Assembly (NCBI GenBank): GCA_963774745.1
Contig: CAVZGE010000006.1
Location: 407,531-471,530, forward strand
Source of the DNA: Prado023 sp963774745
GTDB taxonomy: Bacteria; Actinomycetota; Actinomycetes; S36-B12; CAIYMF01
Direction of reading: 5' to 3'
DNA: 64,000 nt
Shown: one piece after another, positions 28,916 through 39,612 of the stretch
Layout: each line of letters begins with the position of its first letter
Position numbering within the stretch: the stretch's first letter is position 1
Made by a program: the position numbers and the translations under genes
The notes under the pieces: generated by a model
The model's database searches: none
What the model was told of the DNA's origin: nothing
Seen by the model: only the letters and a program-made list of their open reading frames with translations

Positions 28916-29626
28916 TCATGAACTTGTCGACGCCGGATGCGCCGCCGTCGAGGACCGCCGCGATGTGCCCCTCGGCGTCCGGCGTGAAGGCCCCCGCGGA
29001 GACCATCTGGCCGTCGGCGGTCACGGCCCACACCTGGTAGCACATGCCCTTCGCCGGGGTGGGCAGCCCGGAGGCCAGGAACACCGATTTGTCCATCTCC
29101 CCGCTGGTCACGACGCGTGAGGTGGTGCCCATGAGGTCCGCTGACATGACGTGGGCGTCGGCGGCCGAGGCGACGGCGACGATGGCAGCCATGGCACTGG
29201 CGTCGCCGGCCGCTGTCAGGGGCGGTGACTGCTGGCGGCCGAGGCCGAACCCGCCGGCGAACAGCACGACTCCAGCCGCCGCTGCCGCCAGCCACGGCGC
29301 GGCACGGCGCCACGCGGGGTGCGCCGGGGTGGGGGCTTCGGTGGTGCGACGGACTCGGCGCTCCGGGCTGGGGTTGGCTGGGGAGCGGCTCCCGGCGCGA
29401 CCGCGGCAGAGCCCGGCGCCAGGACGTGGGCCAGCACGGCCTCCTCCAGGGACTCCGGCGGGCGCACGGCGTGGGCGTCGGACAGGTCCCCGAGCACCTC
29501 ACGGAAATCGGCGACCTCGTCGCGGCAGTCGGCGCAGTCGGCGAGGTGGGCCTCGAAGTCCGCGCGCTCCTGGGGGTCCAGGGCGTCGGTGCAGTAGGCG
29601 CCGACGAGTTCGTGGATGTCGTTCAC
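28848..29626 (-). pseudogene. rskA: Anti-sigma-K factor RskA, one frame change in linker
   Basis: Would hold SigK inactive at the membrane. N-terminal zinc-binding anti-sigma domain from GTG 29626: HELVGAYCTDALDPQERADFEAHLADCADCRDEVADF (HxxxCxxC pattern with spacing typical of ZAS). The other frame gives a transmembrane helix (APWLAAAAAGVVLFAGGFGLG) and the extracytoplasmic RskA domain (CYQVWAVTADGQMVSAGAFTPDAEG). The switch lies in the Pro-rich linker near 29330-29345 and needs one added base (total 259 residues then). GTG overlaps the sigK stop by four bases. Without the shift, a soluble anti-sigma domain would be made, lacking the membrane anchor. Confidence 0.8.
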
Positions 29627-30195
29627 AGGTCGCCCTCCAGCTCTGTGCGCAGGGAACGCAGGGCATCGCGGATGCGGGTCTTGGCCGTGCCCAGCGGGAT
29701 GTCGAGGCGCTGGGCGACCTCGGTGTGCGTCAGGCCGGCGTGGAACGCCAGCTCGAGTGACTCGCGCTGCAGGCGGGTCAGGCCGGCCATCGCCTGGCGG
29801 ACGCGACGGTGCTCGGCGTTGAGCTCCACGACCTCGGCAACCGAGTCGTGGTCGCGCTCCCGCGTGGAGGTCGCCCACTGGGAGGCCCGGTCACGGTCCC
29901 CCTGCTCGCGGCGGACCCGGTCGACGGCGCGGCGATGCGTGAGCATCGTGACCCAGGACCGCACCGAGGAGCGCTGCGGGTCGAAGCGCCCGGCCTGCGC
30001 CCAGATGTCGGCGAAGGCCTCCTGCAGGACGTCCTGGGCCATGTGCTCGTCGCGGGTCACCCGCAGCGCGAGGCCGTAGGCGGCCGACGACTGCGACCGG
30101 TACAGCATCCGGAACGCCTCCTGGTCGCCCGCAGCGACACGCGCGACCAGCTCGCTGGGCGAGGGGTCGGCGGCGCGCAGGGTCACGAGGTTCAT
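29623..30195 (-). CDS. sigK: ECF RNA polymerase sigma factor SigK
   Basis: 190 residues. Region 2 (EAFRMLYRSQSSAAYGLALRVTRDEHMAQDVLQEAFADIW ... SWVTMLTHRRAVDRVRREQ) and region 4 (LTRLQRESLELAFHAGLTHTEVAQRLDIPLGTAKTRIRDALRSLR) with the helix-turn-helix. The GLAL...DEHMAQDVLQEAF pattern and immediate RskA partner identify the SigK group. In M. tuberculosis SigK drives a regulon that includes the thiol-disulfide protein DipZ; here a TlpA-like lipoprotein and CcdA are directly upstream in the same orientation. GTGA overlap couples it to rskA. Confidence 0.88.
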   Translation of the reverse strand: MNLVTLRAADPSPSELVARVAAGDQEAFRMLYRSQSSAAYGLALRVTRDEHMAQDVLQEAFADIWAQAGRFDPQRSSVRSWVTMLTHRRAVDRVRREQGDRDRASQWATSTRERDHDSVAEVVELNAEHRRVRQAMAGLTRLQRESLELAFHAGLTHTEVAQRLDIPLGTAKTRIRDALRSLRTELEGDL

Positions 30196-30202
30196 GGTCG
30201 CA

Positions 30203-31001
30203 TCAGCCGATGAACTGCGAGTCGAGGTTCCACGGGGCGAACGGCGCGTTGACCACCAGCCAGGTCTCGATGACCCGCATCCAGCCGGTGGCGACCAGGA
30301 CCCCGATCACGATGAACACGACGCCCAGGGTGCGCCGGAACCACCCGTGGGAGTCAGCGGCCCAGCCGAAGCGCGTCGACCACGCGCTGCCCGGCCAGGG
30401 CGATCACCAGCAGCGTCGCGCAGAGCCCGACGATGTAGGCGCCGAGCAGGACCAGGCCGCGGACCGGCTCGGCCGGCAGCACGGTGACGATGACGTACCC
30501 GTACAGCGGCGAGCACGAGGTGAACACCGGACCCAGTGCGGCTCCCGTGAGCGCCTCACCGGCGAACCCCTCGCGCCGCCGGGCTGCCCCCAGCTTCGTG
30601 GCGGAGCGCGCCTGCAGCCCCAGCCGCGCGGACAGCCGCTCCCAGAGGTCCGGGAGGGCGCCCACGACGCCCAGGGCGATCAGGATGCCGCCCGAGACCC
30701 ACTGCCACGCCTCGGGTGGGATGCCGATCAGTGCGGTGGTGGCCTTGAGCGCGAGGGTGAAGACCAGGATCGACAGTCCGAGCGAGATGGTGATCACCAG
30801 CGCCCGGTTCACGGCCGAGCGGGTCGGTGCCGCTGTTCGCGTGGTGGTCCCGACGGCGACGGAGCCGGTGGCCGACTCGGCCCGTTCCTCGGCCAGCGCC
30901 CCGGCCATGGAGCCCCCGACGATGACCGGCAGCAGCGGCAGGACGCAGGGGGCCAGGGTGGTCAGCACCCCCGCGAGCAGGGCCCCGAACAGCTCGATCA
31001 T
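30203..31001 (-). pseudogene. ccdA: CcdA-like thiol-disulfide membrane transporter, +1 frame change at a UGA codon
   Basis: Transfers reducing power across the membrane to extracytoplasmic thioredoxins. From ATG 31001: helix 1 with LTTLAPCVLPLLPVIVGGS and a later helix with GPVFTSCSPLYGYVIVTVLP supply the two conserved Cys. The frame stops at TGA (30354-30356) after ALRLGR, but dropping one base there continues in-frame as DSHGWFRRTLGVVFIVIGVLVATGWM to a stop at 30203, giving the missing last helix and 265 residues. The site reads CGC TGA C, similar in form to the prfB frameshift site. SigK starts 7 bases further on. Confidence 0.8.
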
Positions 31002-31031
31002 GTCCTCGACCTCGCGCGTCGTCGTGCCGGG

Positions 31032-31535
31032 TCAGACGGTCTGTCCGGCGATGTCCGCACCGGACACCGATCCGGTGAACTTCGCCAGCTCGGCTCCCGC
31101 CTCGTCGACCTGCACGAACGTGTGCTGGACGGTGATCCCGTACTGCTTCTTCAGGTCGGTGGCGGCGTCGTAGTCCACGCTCACGACTGTCAGCCCGGCG
31201 GGAACGCCGTCCGCGTCCAGGCTCTTCACCGTCGACTGGCAGGTCGGGCACCAGGAGGCGTTGAAGAACAGGACGACGTCGCCGGACTCATGGAACGTCG
31301 CAGCGTCGGCCTCGTACGCCGCCTGGTCGACCCATGCGCCCTCCTCGGCCATGGCCGCGTCCTCCTCGGCCATGGCCGACGCGCTCGGGTCCTTCTCCAT
31401 GGTCGACGCGCTGGGCTCCTTCTCCATGGCCGACTCCGACGCGGCCGCGGGCTGGCTCGCGGGGTCATCGGAGGCGCACCCGGAGAGGGCGAGGCCGAGC
31501 AGGAGGGCCAGTGCAGCGGGAGCGGTGCGATTCAT
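31032..31535 (-). CDS. Thioredoxin-like lipoprotein (TlpA/DsbE type)
   Basis: 167 residues from ATG 31535 (GAGAGG upstream). Signal peptide with lipobox LALSGC, so lipid-anchored outside the cell. A Glu/Met/Ala-rich tether built of near-repeats (SAMEKEPSAS, TMEKDPSAS, AMAEEDAAMAEE) precedes a thioredoxin fold with the redox motif FFNASWCPTCQSTVK and cis-Pro region. It would take electrons from the adjacent CcdA to reduce exported proteins. First gene of the tlpA-ccdA-sigK-rskA set. Confidence 0.88.
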   Translation of the reverse strand: MNRTAPAALALLLGLALSGCASDDPASQPAAASESAMEKEPSASTMEKDPSASAMAEEDAAMAEEGAWVDQAAYEADAATFHESGDVVLFFNASWCPTCQSTVKSLDADGVPAGLTVVSVDYDAATDLKKQYGITVQHTFVQVDEAGAELAKFTGSVSGADIAGQTV

Positions 31536-31638
31536 CGGGGTGCCTCTCGGGGGCCCCATCGTGGGGCCATCAACAGGTGTTCGCGGCACCCTGGGCCTCG
31601 GATTGGTGGTGACGGGATCGGACTTCCTCGTCCCCGAT

Positions 31639-34215
<2,577 letters not shown>

Positions 34216-34221
34216 TGCGTC

Positions 34222-34227
34222 ACCGTA
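34222..34227 (-). promoter_or_regulatory. -10 box of glgP, leaderless
   Basis: TACGGT on the minus strand ends 6 bases before ATG 34215; a TTGCAC 19 bases further up is a possible -35. Confidence 0.5.
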
Positions 34228-34327
34228 GCGCCGCTGTGTTACCAGCGTGCAAACTGAGGCCGACGTCCCGGGCACGACGACGGTCGTCGGTTGCGCCCGA
34301 GTGCCCCGGGCACCTACTCCGAGCGGC

Positions 34328-34768
34328 TCATCGGGTGGAGGCGGCCCGGCGCAGCAGGGCGTGGATCCGGGCGCGCAGCTCGGCGATCGAGAACGGCTTG
34401 GTCAGGTAGTCGTCAGCGCCGGCCTCCAGCCCGACGACCTTCTCGGCGTCGGCGGCCCGTGCGGTGACCATGATGATCGGCACCGACGAGGAGCGCCGGA
34501 TGGTGCGGCAGACCTCGATCCCGTTCAACCCGGGCAGCATGAGGTCGAGCAGGATCAGGTCGGGGGCGAGTGCGTGGAATGCGTCCAGGCCGGCGGGCCC
34601 GGTGTCCGCCATCGCCACGGTGAAGCCGTCCTCGCGCAGCAGGTAGGCCAGGGTCTCGGCGATGGTCGGCTCGTCCTCGACGATCAGGACCGTCGCTGAC
34701 GTGGACTGCGTGGGGCTCCCCGCCCCGTCCTGGGGGCTGCGGGGCCGGCCGATGGGCATCGCGCTCAC
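34328..34768 (-). CDS. Receiver-only response regulator (OmpR-type REC without output domain)
   Basis: 146 residues from GTG 34768 (overlaps the LOG stop by four bases); ATG 34759 is an alternative. Complete receiver: acidic pair VLIVEDEP, phospho-Asp in LILLDLMLPG, switch Thr in IIMVTARA, Lys in DDYLTKPFSIAELRARIHALLRRA. It ends exactly where OmpR-family proteins continue into the winged-helix domain, and none is encoded before glgP. Either a truncated regulator or a single-domain signalling protein. No histidine kinase is nearby. Confidence 0.85.
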   Translation of the reverse strand: MSAMPIGRPRSPQDGAGSPTQSTSATVLIVEDEPTIAETLAYLLREDGFTVAMADTGPAGLDAFHALAPDLILLDLMLPGLNGIEVCRTIRRSSSVPIIMVTARAADAEKVVGLEAGADDYLTKPFSIAELRARIHALLRRAASTR

Positions 34769-35592
34769 ATCCCGTCGGTGGCGTCGGACGGGATTCCCGT
34801 GCTGGGTGCATGGGTCGCGGACACGATGATCTCCACGGCCTCGCGCGGGTCGTCGGTGACGTGCACCAGGTCGAGGTCGCGCTTCGAGATCCGGCCGGTG
34901 GTGGCCATGGTCGACCAGAGCCACGCCAACAGGCCCGACCAGTACTCCCGGCCCATGAGGACGACGGGGAAGCGGGTGACCTTGGAGGTCTGGACCAGGG
35001 TGAGCGCCTCGAACAGCTCGTCGAGGGTGCCGAACCCGCCGGGGAGCACCACGAAACCCTGCGAGTACTTGACGAACATCGTCTTGCGGGCGAAGAAGTA
35101 CCGGAAGTTGATGCCGAGGTCGACCCACTCGTTGAGGCCCTGCTCGAAGGGCAGCTCGATGCCCAGGCCGACGGACACGCCACCGGCCTGGCAGGCGCCC
35201 TTGTTCCCGGCCTCCATGATCCCGGGTCCGCCCCCGGTGATCACGGCGTACCCGGCGCCGGCCAGCTCGGCGGCGACCTGCTCGGCGAGCGCGTAGTGCG
35301 GATCGGAGGGCTCGGTCCGGGCGGAGCCGAAGATGCTGACGGCCGGTCCGATGGTGGCCAGCGCGCCGAAGCCCTCGACGAACTCGGCCTGGATGCGCAG
35401 GACCCGCCAGGGATCGGTGTGCACCCACTCCCCGGCGTCCAGGGTGTCCAGGAGCCGTTGGTCGGTGGTGGTCTCCTGGACCTGCCCGCGGCGCAGGAGC
35501 ACGGGTCCCTTGTGCTTGGTCACGCCCGTAGCTCGCGGGCGCTCCTGTGGGTCGGTTCGTCGACGTTGGTCGGGGATGATCTCGATGGTCAT
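34765..35592 (-). CDS. LOG family protein (nucleotide-monophosphate phosphoribohydrolase-like)
   Basis: 275 residues with a Rossmann-like lysine-decarboxylase-type fold. Signature GGGPGIMEAGNKGACQAGG and PGGFGTLDELFEALTLVQT (PGGxGTxxE) define the LOG family, which cleaves AMP-type nucleotides to base and ribose-5-phosphate (cytokinin activation in plants). Bacterial cellular substrates are unclear. The N-terminal 60 residues are an extension typical of the longer TIGR00730 group. Promoter box TACCGT lies 7 bases before the ATG. Heads a two-gene unit with the receiver protein. Confidence 0.88.
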   Translation of the reverse strand: MTIEIIPDQRRRTDPQERPRATGVTKHKGPVLLRRGQVQETTTDQRLLDTLDAGEWVHTDPWRVLRIQAEFVEGFGALATIGPAVSIFGSARTEPSDPHYALAEQVAAELAGAGYAVITGGGPGIMEAGNKGACQAGGVSVGLGIELPFEQGLNEWVDLGINFRYFFARKTMFVKYSQGFVVLPGGFGTLDELFEALTLVQTSKVTRFPVVLMGREYWSGLLAWLWSTMATTGRISKRDLDLVHVTDDPREAVEIIVSATHAPSTGIPSDATDGM

Positions 35593-35599
35593 GGCCTCG

Positions 35600-35605
35600 A
35601 CGGTA
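35600..35605 (-). promoter_or_regulatory. -10 box of LOG gene, leaderless
   Basis: TACCGT on the minus strand, 7 bases from ATG 35592, no ribosome site. Confidence 0.45.
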
Positions 35606-35782
35606 GGGTCGCTGGGCAGACCGGTGGGGGTCCGCGTGACGTCGTGTCGGCCAACCCTTGGCGAAGTCCCGGCGACCCGTTCGGCAGGTGCACGGGCTGT
35701 GAGGTCGGCGTGACCAGCGCGCGCGGACTCGCGGACCGGGGGATGGCCGTATGGGCTTCACGGCGTGTTCATCTTGTACTCC

Positions 35783-35788
35783 TATGGT
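35783..35788 (+). promoter_or_regulatory. -10 box of 35795 gene, leaderless
   Basis: TATGGT lies 6 bases before ATG 35795, in an AT-richer stretch (ATCTTGTACTCC). Confidence 0.5.
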
Positions 35789-35794
35789 GCCCCC

Positions 35795-35992
35795 ATGGCT
35801 GACGTGGGCAAGGTGGAGAAGTGCTACAGCGACTGGCGGGAGGCCGAGGCCCGCTACGCCGAGGTCCTGGCCGCGTTCGGCGGCGACACCCCGCCGACGA
35901 AGGTCAAGAAGGAGTCCGCCCTGGCCCTGGCCAAGGCGCGCAACAAGGCCGACCAGGCCCGGGACAAGTTCTTCAAGCGCGTCCTGAGGTAG
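35795..35992 (+). CDS. Small charged helical protein, unknown
   Basis: 65 residues, about a third charged, predicted as two helices (MADVGKVEKCYSDWREAEARYAEVLAAF and KKESALALAKARNKADQARDKFFKRVLR) with one Cys. The start is fixed by the leaderless box; ATG 35765 would put that box inside the gene. Convergent with corA. No family assigned. Confidence 0.65.
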   Translation: MADVGKVEKCYSDWREAEARYAEVLAAFGGDTPPTKVKKESALALAKARNKADQARDKFFKRVLR

Positions 35993-36012
35993 AGGCAGCG
36001 GCCGGCGCGCGA

Positions 36013-37176
36013 CTACAACCAGTCGCGCCGCTTGAACACCAGGTACAGCCCGAGGCAGGTCGCGACCATGAGGGCCACGGCCATGGTGAACCCGTGCGGG
36101 GAGTCCAACCCGGGCATGCTGGCGAAGTTCATCCCGTAGGCGGTGCCGATCAGGGTCGGTGCGAACAGGATCGCGGCCCACGCTGAGATCTTCTTGACCT
36201 CGATCCCCTGGGCGTGGCTGGCCTCGGTCAGGGCGCGCATCTCCTCGTTCTGCTTCTGCGCCACCAGCGTCGCGTTCACCGTGAGCATGTCGCGCAGGAT
36301 CTGGCTGAACCCGTCCACCCGCTCGGATGCCTGCAGGTTGTGGTCGGCCACGTCACGCAGGTAGCGGCGCATCTCCGCGTCCACGTCGTACTTGTCGAAC
36401 CCGTCCTGCAGCCCCTGGAGCATGGTGTTCAGGGGATGGGTGGCCCGGCGGAACTCGATCACCTCACGGGAGAGCTCATAGATGCGCCGGGACACCGCGG
36501 GGTCGCCGGAGAAGATCTCGGTCTCGATCTCGTCGATGTCGTTCTCCAGCCCGGCGACCACGGGCTGGTAGCCATCGACCACGCGATCCAGGATCGAGTA
36601 GAGGATCGCCTCCGGCCCCAGCGCCAGCAGCTCGGGCTCGCTCTCCATCCGCTCACGCACCCCGGTCAGGTCCGGGGACTCGCTGTGCCGCATGCTGATC
36701 ACGAAGTCCGGGCCGACGAACACGTGCAGCTCACCGAACTCGACCTCCTCGACGTCGTCGAGGTAGCGGGCGGCGTGCAGCACCACGAACAGGGTGTCGC
36801 CGTAGCGCTCCAGCTTCGGGCGCTGGTGGGCCACGATCGCATCCTCGACGGCCAGCTCGTGCAGGTCGAACTCGCGGGCGAGCAGCGCCACGTCGTCATG
36901 GGAGGGCCGGTACAGCCCCACCCAGGCGATCGCCCCGGGGTGCTTCCGGCGCGCGTCGAACAGCTGCGGCAACGTCGAGGACGACACAAGTCGCCGCCCG
37001 TCCCGGTACAGGGACAGGTTCACCACGGAGGGTGGCTTCGCCCCGACGGGGTGCGGTGCCGGTGCAGGTCTCGGGGCGGACGACCCCGAGGCAGCCCGCC
37101 CGGCCCTGTGCAGCAGGCCGGATCGCAGCAGCCCGGCGTGGATGTTCGGGGGTCGGGTCGAGTCGACCGTTGCCAT
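36013..37176 (-). CDS. corA: CorA family Mg2+/Co2+ transporter
   Basis: 387 residues, pentameric divalent-cation channel. Long cytoplasmic N-terminal domain (residues ~60-310) including AWVGLYRPSHDDVALLAREFDLHELAVEDA and DEIETEIF; stalk helix; then two C-terminal helices around the signature GMNF (IGTAYGMNFASMPGLD) and ending in basic VFKRRDWL. The ribosome site GGGAGCGGAG precedes ATG 37176. The first 60 residues are Pro/Ala-rich and probably disordered. Monocistronic. Confidence 0.93.
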   Translation of the reverse strand: MATVDSTRPPNIHAGLLRSGLLHRAGRAASGSSAPRPAPAPHPVGAKPPSVVNLSLYRDGRRLVSSSTLPQLFDARRKHPGAIAWVGLYRPSHDDVALLAREFDLHELAVEDAIVAHQRPKLERYGDTLFVVLHAARYLDDVEEVEFGELHVFVGPDFVISMRHSESPDLTGVRERMESEPELLALGPEAILYSILDRVVDGYQPVVAGLENDIDEIETEIFSGDPAVSRRIYELSREVIEFRRATHPLNTMLQGLQDGFDKYDVDAEMRRYLRDVADHNLQASERVDGFSQILRDMLTVNATLVAQKQNEEMRALTEASHAQGIEVKKISAWAAILFAPTLIGTAYGMNFASMPGLDSPHGFTMAVALMVATCLGLYLVFKRRDWL

Positions 37177-37251
37177 CTCCGCTCCCTTCTCCCACCGCCG
37201 GCCGGCATGCCGCCGGCCACCACTCCCGCCCGCCTCGCCTTGACCGCCGGA

Positions 37252-37467
37252 TCAGAGCAGCTCCGCCCGCACGCCGAGCCGCTCGTTGTGCGGACCGTCG
37301 AGCATCCCGCGCTCCCACGCGTACACCGCCTGGGTGATCGTGGAGTGGATCGCCGCGTCGTCCGGGTCCTCGTCCGGCCACCATCCCCCGAGCCAGTCGA
37401 GGAGCTCATCCGGCGAGCCGACCAGCATGCGACCGGTCGCGAGGTGGGTCACGCGCAGCCGGGGCAT
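37252..37467 (-). CDS. Small conserved-looking hypothetical protein
   Basis: 71 residues (MPRLRVTHLATGRMLVGSPDEL ... VYAWERGMLDGPHNERLGVRAELL), acidic centre with Trp-rich LDWLGGWWPDEDPDD. The start is supported by TAGGGT 7 bases upstream (leaderless). No domain recognised. Confidence 0.6.
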   Translation of the reverse strand: MPRLRVTHLATGRMLVGSPDELLDWLGGWWPDEDPDDAAIHSTITQAVYAWERGMLDGPHNERLGVRAELL

Positions 37468-37474
37468 GGGCGGC

Positions 37475-37480
37475 ACCCTA
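37475..37480 (-). promoter_or_regulatory. -10 box of 37467 gene, leaderless
   Basis: TAGGGT on the minus strand, 7 bases from the ATG. Confidence 0.5.
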
Positions 37481-37680
37481 GGGCGGGTCGGTGGCGGCAA
37501 CGTGGCCACAGGATGAACGTGCGACGACATCGGGCAGCGGGCCGCGGGGCGCCGCCGGCAACCGCCACGGCCGAGCTGTGCTGCGGGGTGACTGGTGACC
37601 CGTGCAGGGTTCATCCGACATTCCCCAAGGGATCGCCGTCGCGCCCCGGGCAGTCCATCCCGGGGGTGGACTGTGCAGGC

Positions 37681-39609
37681 ATGTCGCTCTCCATCCCCTC
37701 GCAGGCCAGCAGCGCACCGCTGACCGGACCCACCCGTGCCCCGTCGCCCGCGATGCACATCGTGCGCGCCGACCTGCCGGCCCCCGACCGATCGCCGGTG
37801 GCCCACCGGGAGGCCGTCATCTGCTCGTTCCACACCACCGACGAGTACTACGCCGGTCATGCCCGGGAGCTGCGGGCCCAGCTCGAATCGCTGGGCCTGG
37901 CCCACGAGCTGCTCGAGGTCGACCGGCAGGAGACCGAGGACTGGGCGGACGTCACGCGCCGCAAGATCGGCTTCATCCGCGACGCCTGCCAGCAGCATCC
38001 CGATGCGATGGTGCTCTGGATCGACGTCGACTGCCGCATCACCCACCTGCCCGACTACGTGCGCGACTCCACCGCGGACATCGTCGGCTTCCAGCGCAGC
38101 TTCCGCTCGCCGCTGCAGATCGGGTACCAGAACCGCACCCGCTTCTGGGAGCCCTCGTTCTGGGGCGTCAACGCCACCCCACAGGGTCGCAAGCTGATCG
38201 ATGACGCCTTCGCCCTCGAGCAGCGCTCGGACATCAGGGCCACCGACGACTACTTCCTCGAGGAGGCCTGGCGCGCCAACGCCCACGACCTCACCTTCCA
38301 GATGATCCCGTCGACGGGGGTTGTCCGGCGCAGCACCGGCTCCGGCCCGGCCTCGCGCGAGAGCTTCTTCGTGTTCGGCTCGAGTGGGAACGTGGCCCAC
38401 TACAAGGACAAGGTCGCCCAGCACCCCAGCCAGGCCGCCACAGGCTCGCGCAAGAAGGCCCTGCGCCAGGCCAAGCGACTCGAGCAGGCGCTGCCCGATG
38501 CCGCCCGCCGCCCGATGCGTCGGATGGTCGACACCCTGGGCGTCACCGGGGCGCTGACTGCCGACGCAGACAAGGGCGTCGACCCGCAGCGCGCGACGAC
38601 CGTGGGCGCGATCCTGGCCGCGGGCATGGCCGGTGATCCCTCTGGCTTCGACCGGGCGCGCGGGGCCTTCGACAACCGGTACCTCGCCACCACGGGTGAT
38701 CAGGTCACGTTCGAGGTGGCCGAGGCGTTCCTCGAGCACTCCGCCCGGGGCAGCGACCAGACGATCCGCCTGGCGTGGTGGGCCAAGCCGTTCCCCGGCA
38801 ACTTCGGGGACTGGCTGAGCCCCCTGACCCTCGCGCACTACTCGGAGGCCAACATCAGGCTGCAGCCGGTCGCCAGGGCGACGAAGAAGGCGCACCTGGT
38901 GGCCCTGGGCTCGATCGGGCGCTTCATCCGACCGAGCTCGATCGTCGTGGGCACCGGCATCTCGCGCGACGACATCGAACTGGCGCGCAGGGCCCGGTAC
39001 ATCTCGGTACGGGGCCCGATCACGGCGCGTGCCCTGCGCGACTCCGGCGGGCCCAAGGTCGAGGCGTTCGGGGATCCCGGGGTGCTGCTCTCCCGCATCC
39101 TGCCGATCGAGCGCGGTGCCACGAACGGGCGCATCGCCCTGGTCCGCCACCACTCGCACCGGGCTGCCCCGATCGACCTGCCCGACCATGTCGATGAGCT
39201 GTCGGTGCTGATGAGCCGAGGGGCGGACATCGAGGCGTTCCTGCGCGCCCTGGTCCAGTACGACGCCGTGGTCACCAGTGCGATGCACGTCATGACGGCC
39301 TGCCAGAGCTACGGCATCCCCTGCGGGCTGGTCACCTTCCGCGAGTTCGAGGACGCGGTCCACGGAACCGGGATCAAGTACGCGGACTACGCGCTCGGCG
39401 CCGGCGTCGACGTGGTGAAGCCGCAGGTCGTCGGGCTCGACCTGCGCCGGTGGGACCTCGTCGGCCCGGTGCGGGACATCCGCGTCAGCGAGGCGGTCAA
39501 GGACGAGGTGGAGGGGCACATGCGGGTGGCCATCGCGCACGTCCTCGACGCCGGCCGCGGGAAGGACAAGCAGCCCAGGGGCGCGAAGACCAAGAAGGCG
39601 AAGAAGTAG
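37681..39609 (+). CDS. Fusion: nucleotide-sugar-type glycosyltransferase + polysaccharide pyruvyl transferase
   Basis: 642 residues. N-terminal half (~45-290) resembles nucleotide-diphospho-sugar transferases: VICSFHTTDEYYAGHARELRAQLESLG, a DxD-type MVLWIDVDCRI and FWGVNATPQG. C-terminal half (~360-615) resembles pyruvyl transferases of the ExoV/CsaB group: LAWWAKPFPGNFGDWLSPLTLAHYS, GTGISRDD, RYISVRGPITARALR, AFGDPGVLLSR and TSAMHVMTACQSYGIPC. It would build a pyruvylated glycan, perhaps exopolysaccharide or cell-wall polymer. Lys-rich tail. Start ATG 37681 has only a weak ribosome site; ATG 37753 is possible. The ABC membrane protein begins 3 bases after its stop. Confidence 0.78.
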   Translation: MSLSIPSQASSAPLTGPTRAPSPAMHIVRADLPAPDRSPVAHREAVICSFHTTDEYYAGHARELRAQLESLGLAHELLEVDRQETEDWADVTRRKIGFIRDACQQHPDAMVLWIDVDCRITHLPDYVRDSTADIVGFQRSFRSPLQIGYQNRTRFWEPSFWGVNATPQGRKLIDDAFALEQRSDIRATDDYFLEEAWRANAHDLTFQMIPSTGVVRRSTGSGPASRESFFVFGSSGNVAHYKDKVAQHPSQAATGSRKKALRQAKRLEQALPDAARRPMRRMVDTLGVTGALTADADKGVDPQRATTVGAILAAGMAGDPSGFDRARGAFDNRYLATTGDQVTFEVAEAFLEHSARGSDQTIRLAWWAKPFPGNFGDWLSPLTLAHYSEANIRLQPVARATKKAHLVALGSIGRFIRPSSIVVGTGISRDDIELARRARYISVRGPITARALRDSGGPKVEAFGDPGVLLSRILPIERGATNGRIALVRHHSHRAAPIDLPDHVDELSVLMSRGADIEAFLRALVQYDAVVTSAMHVMTACQSYGIPCGLVTFREFEDAVHGTGIKYADYALGAGVDVVKPQVVGLDLRRWDLVGPVRDIRVSEAVKDEVEGHMRVAIAHVLDAGRGKDKQPRGAKTKKAKK

Positions 39610-39612
39610 TCG

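Noticed and set aside
36214..37680. Upstream extension of the glycosyltransferase fusion frame
   Set aside because: Antisense to corA and low complexity; homology starts only after ATG 37681.
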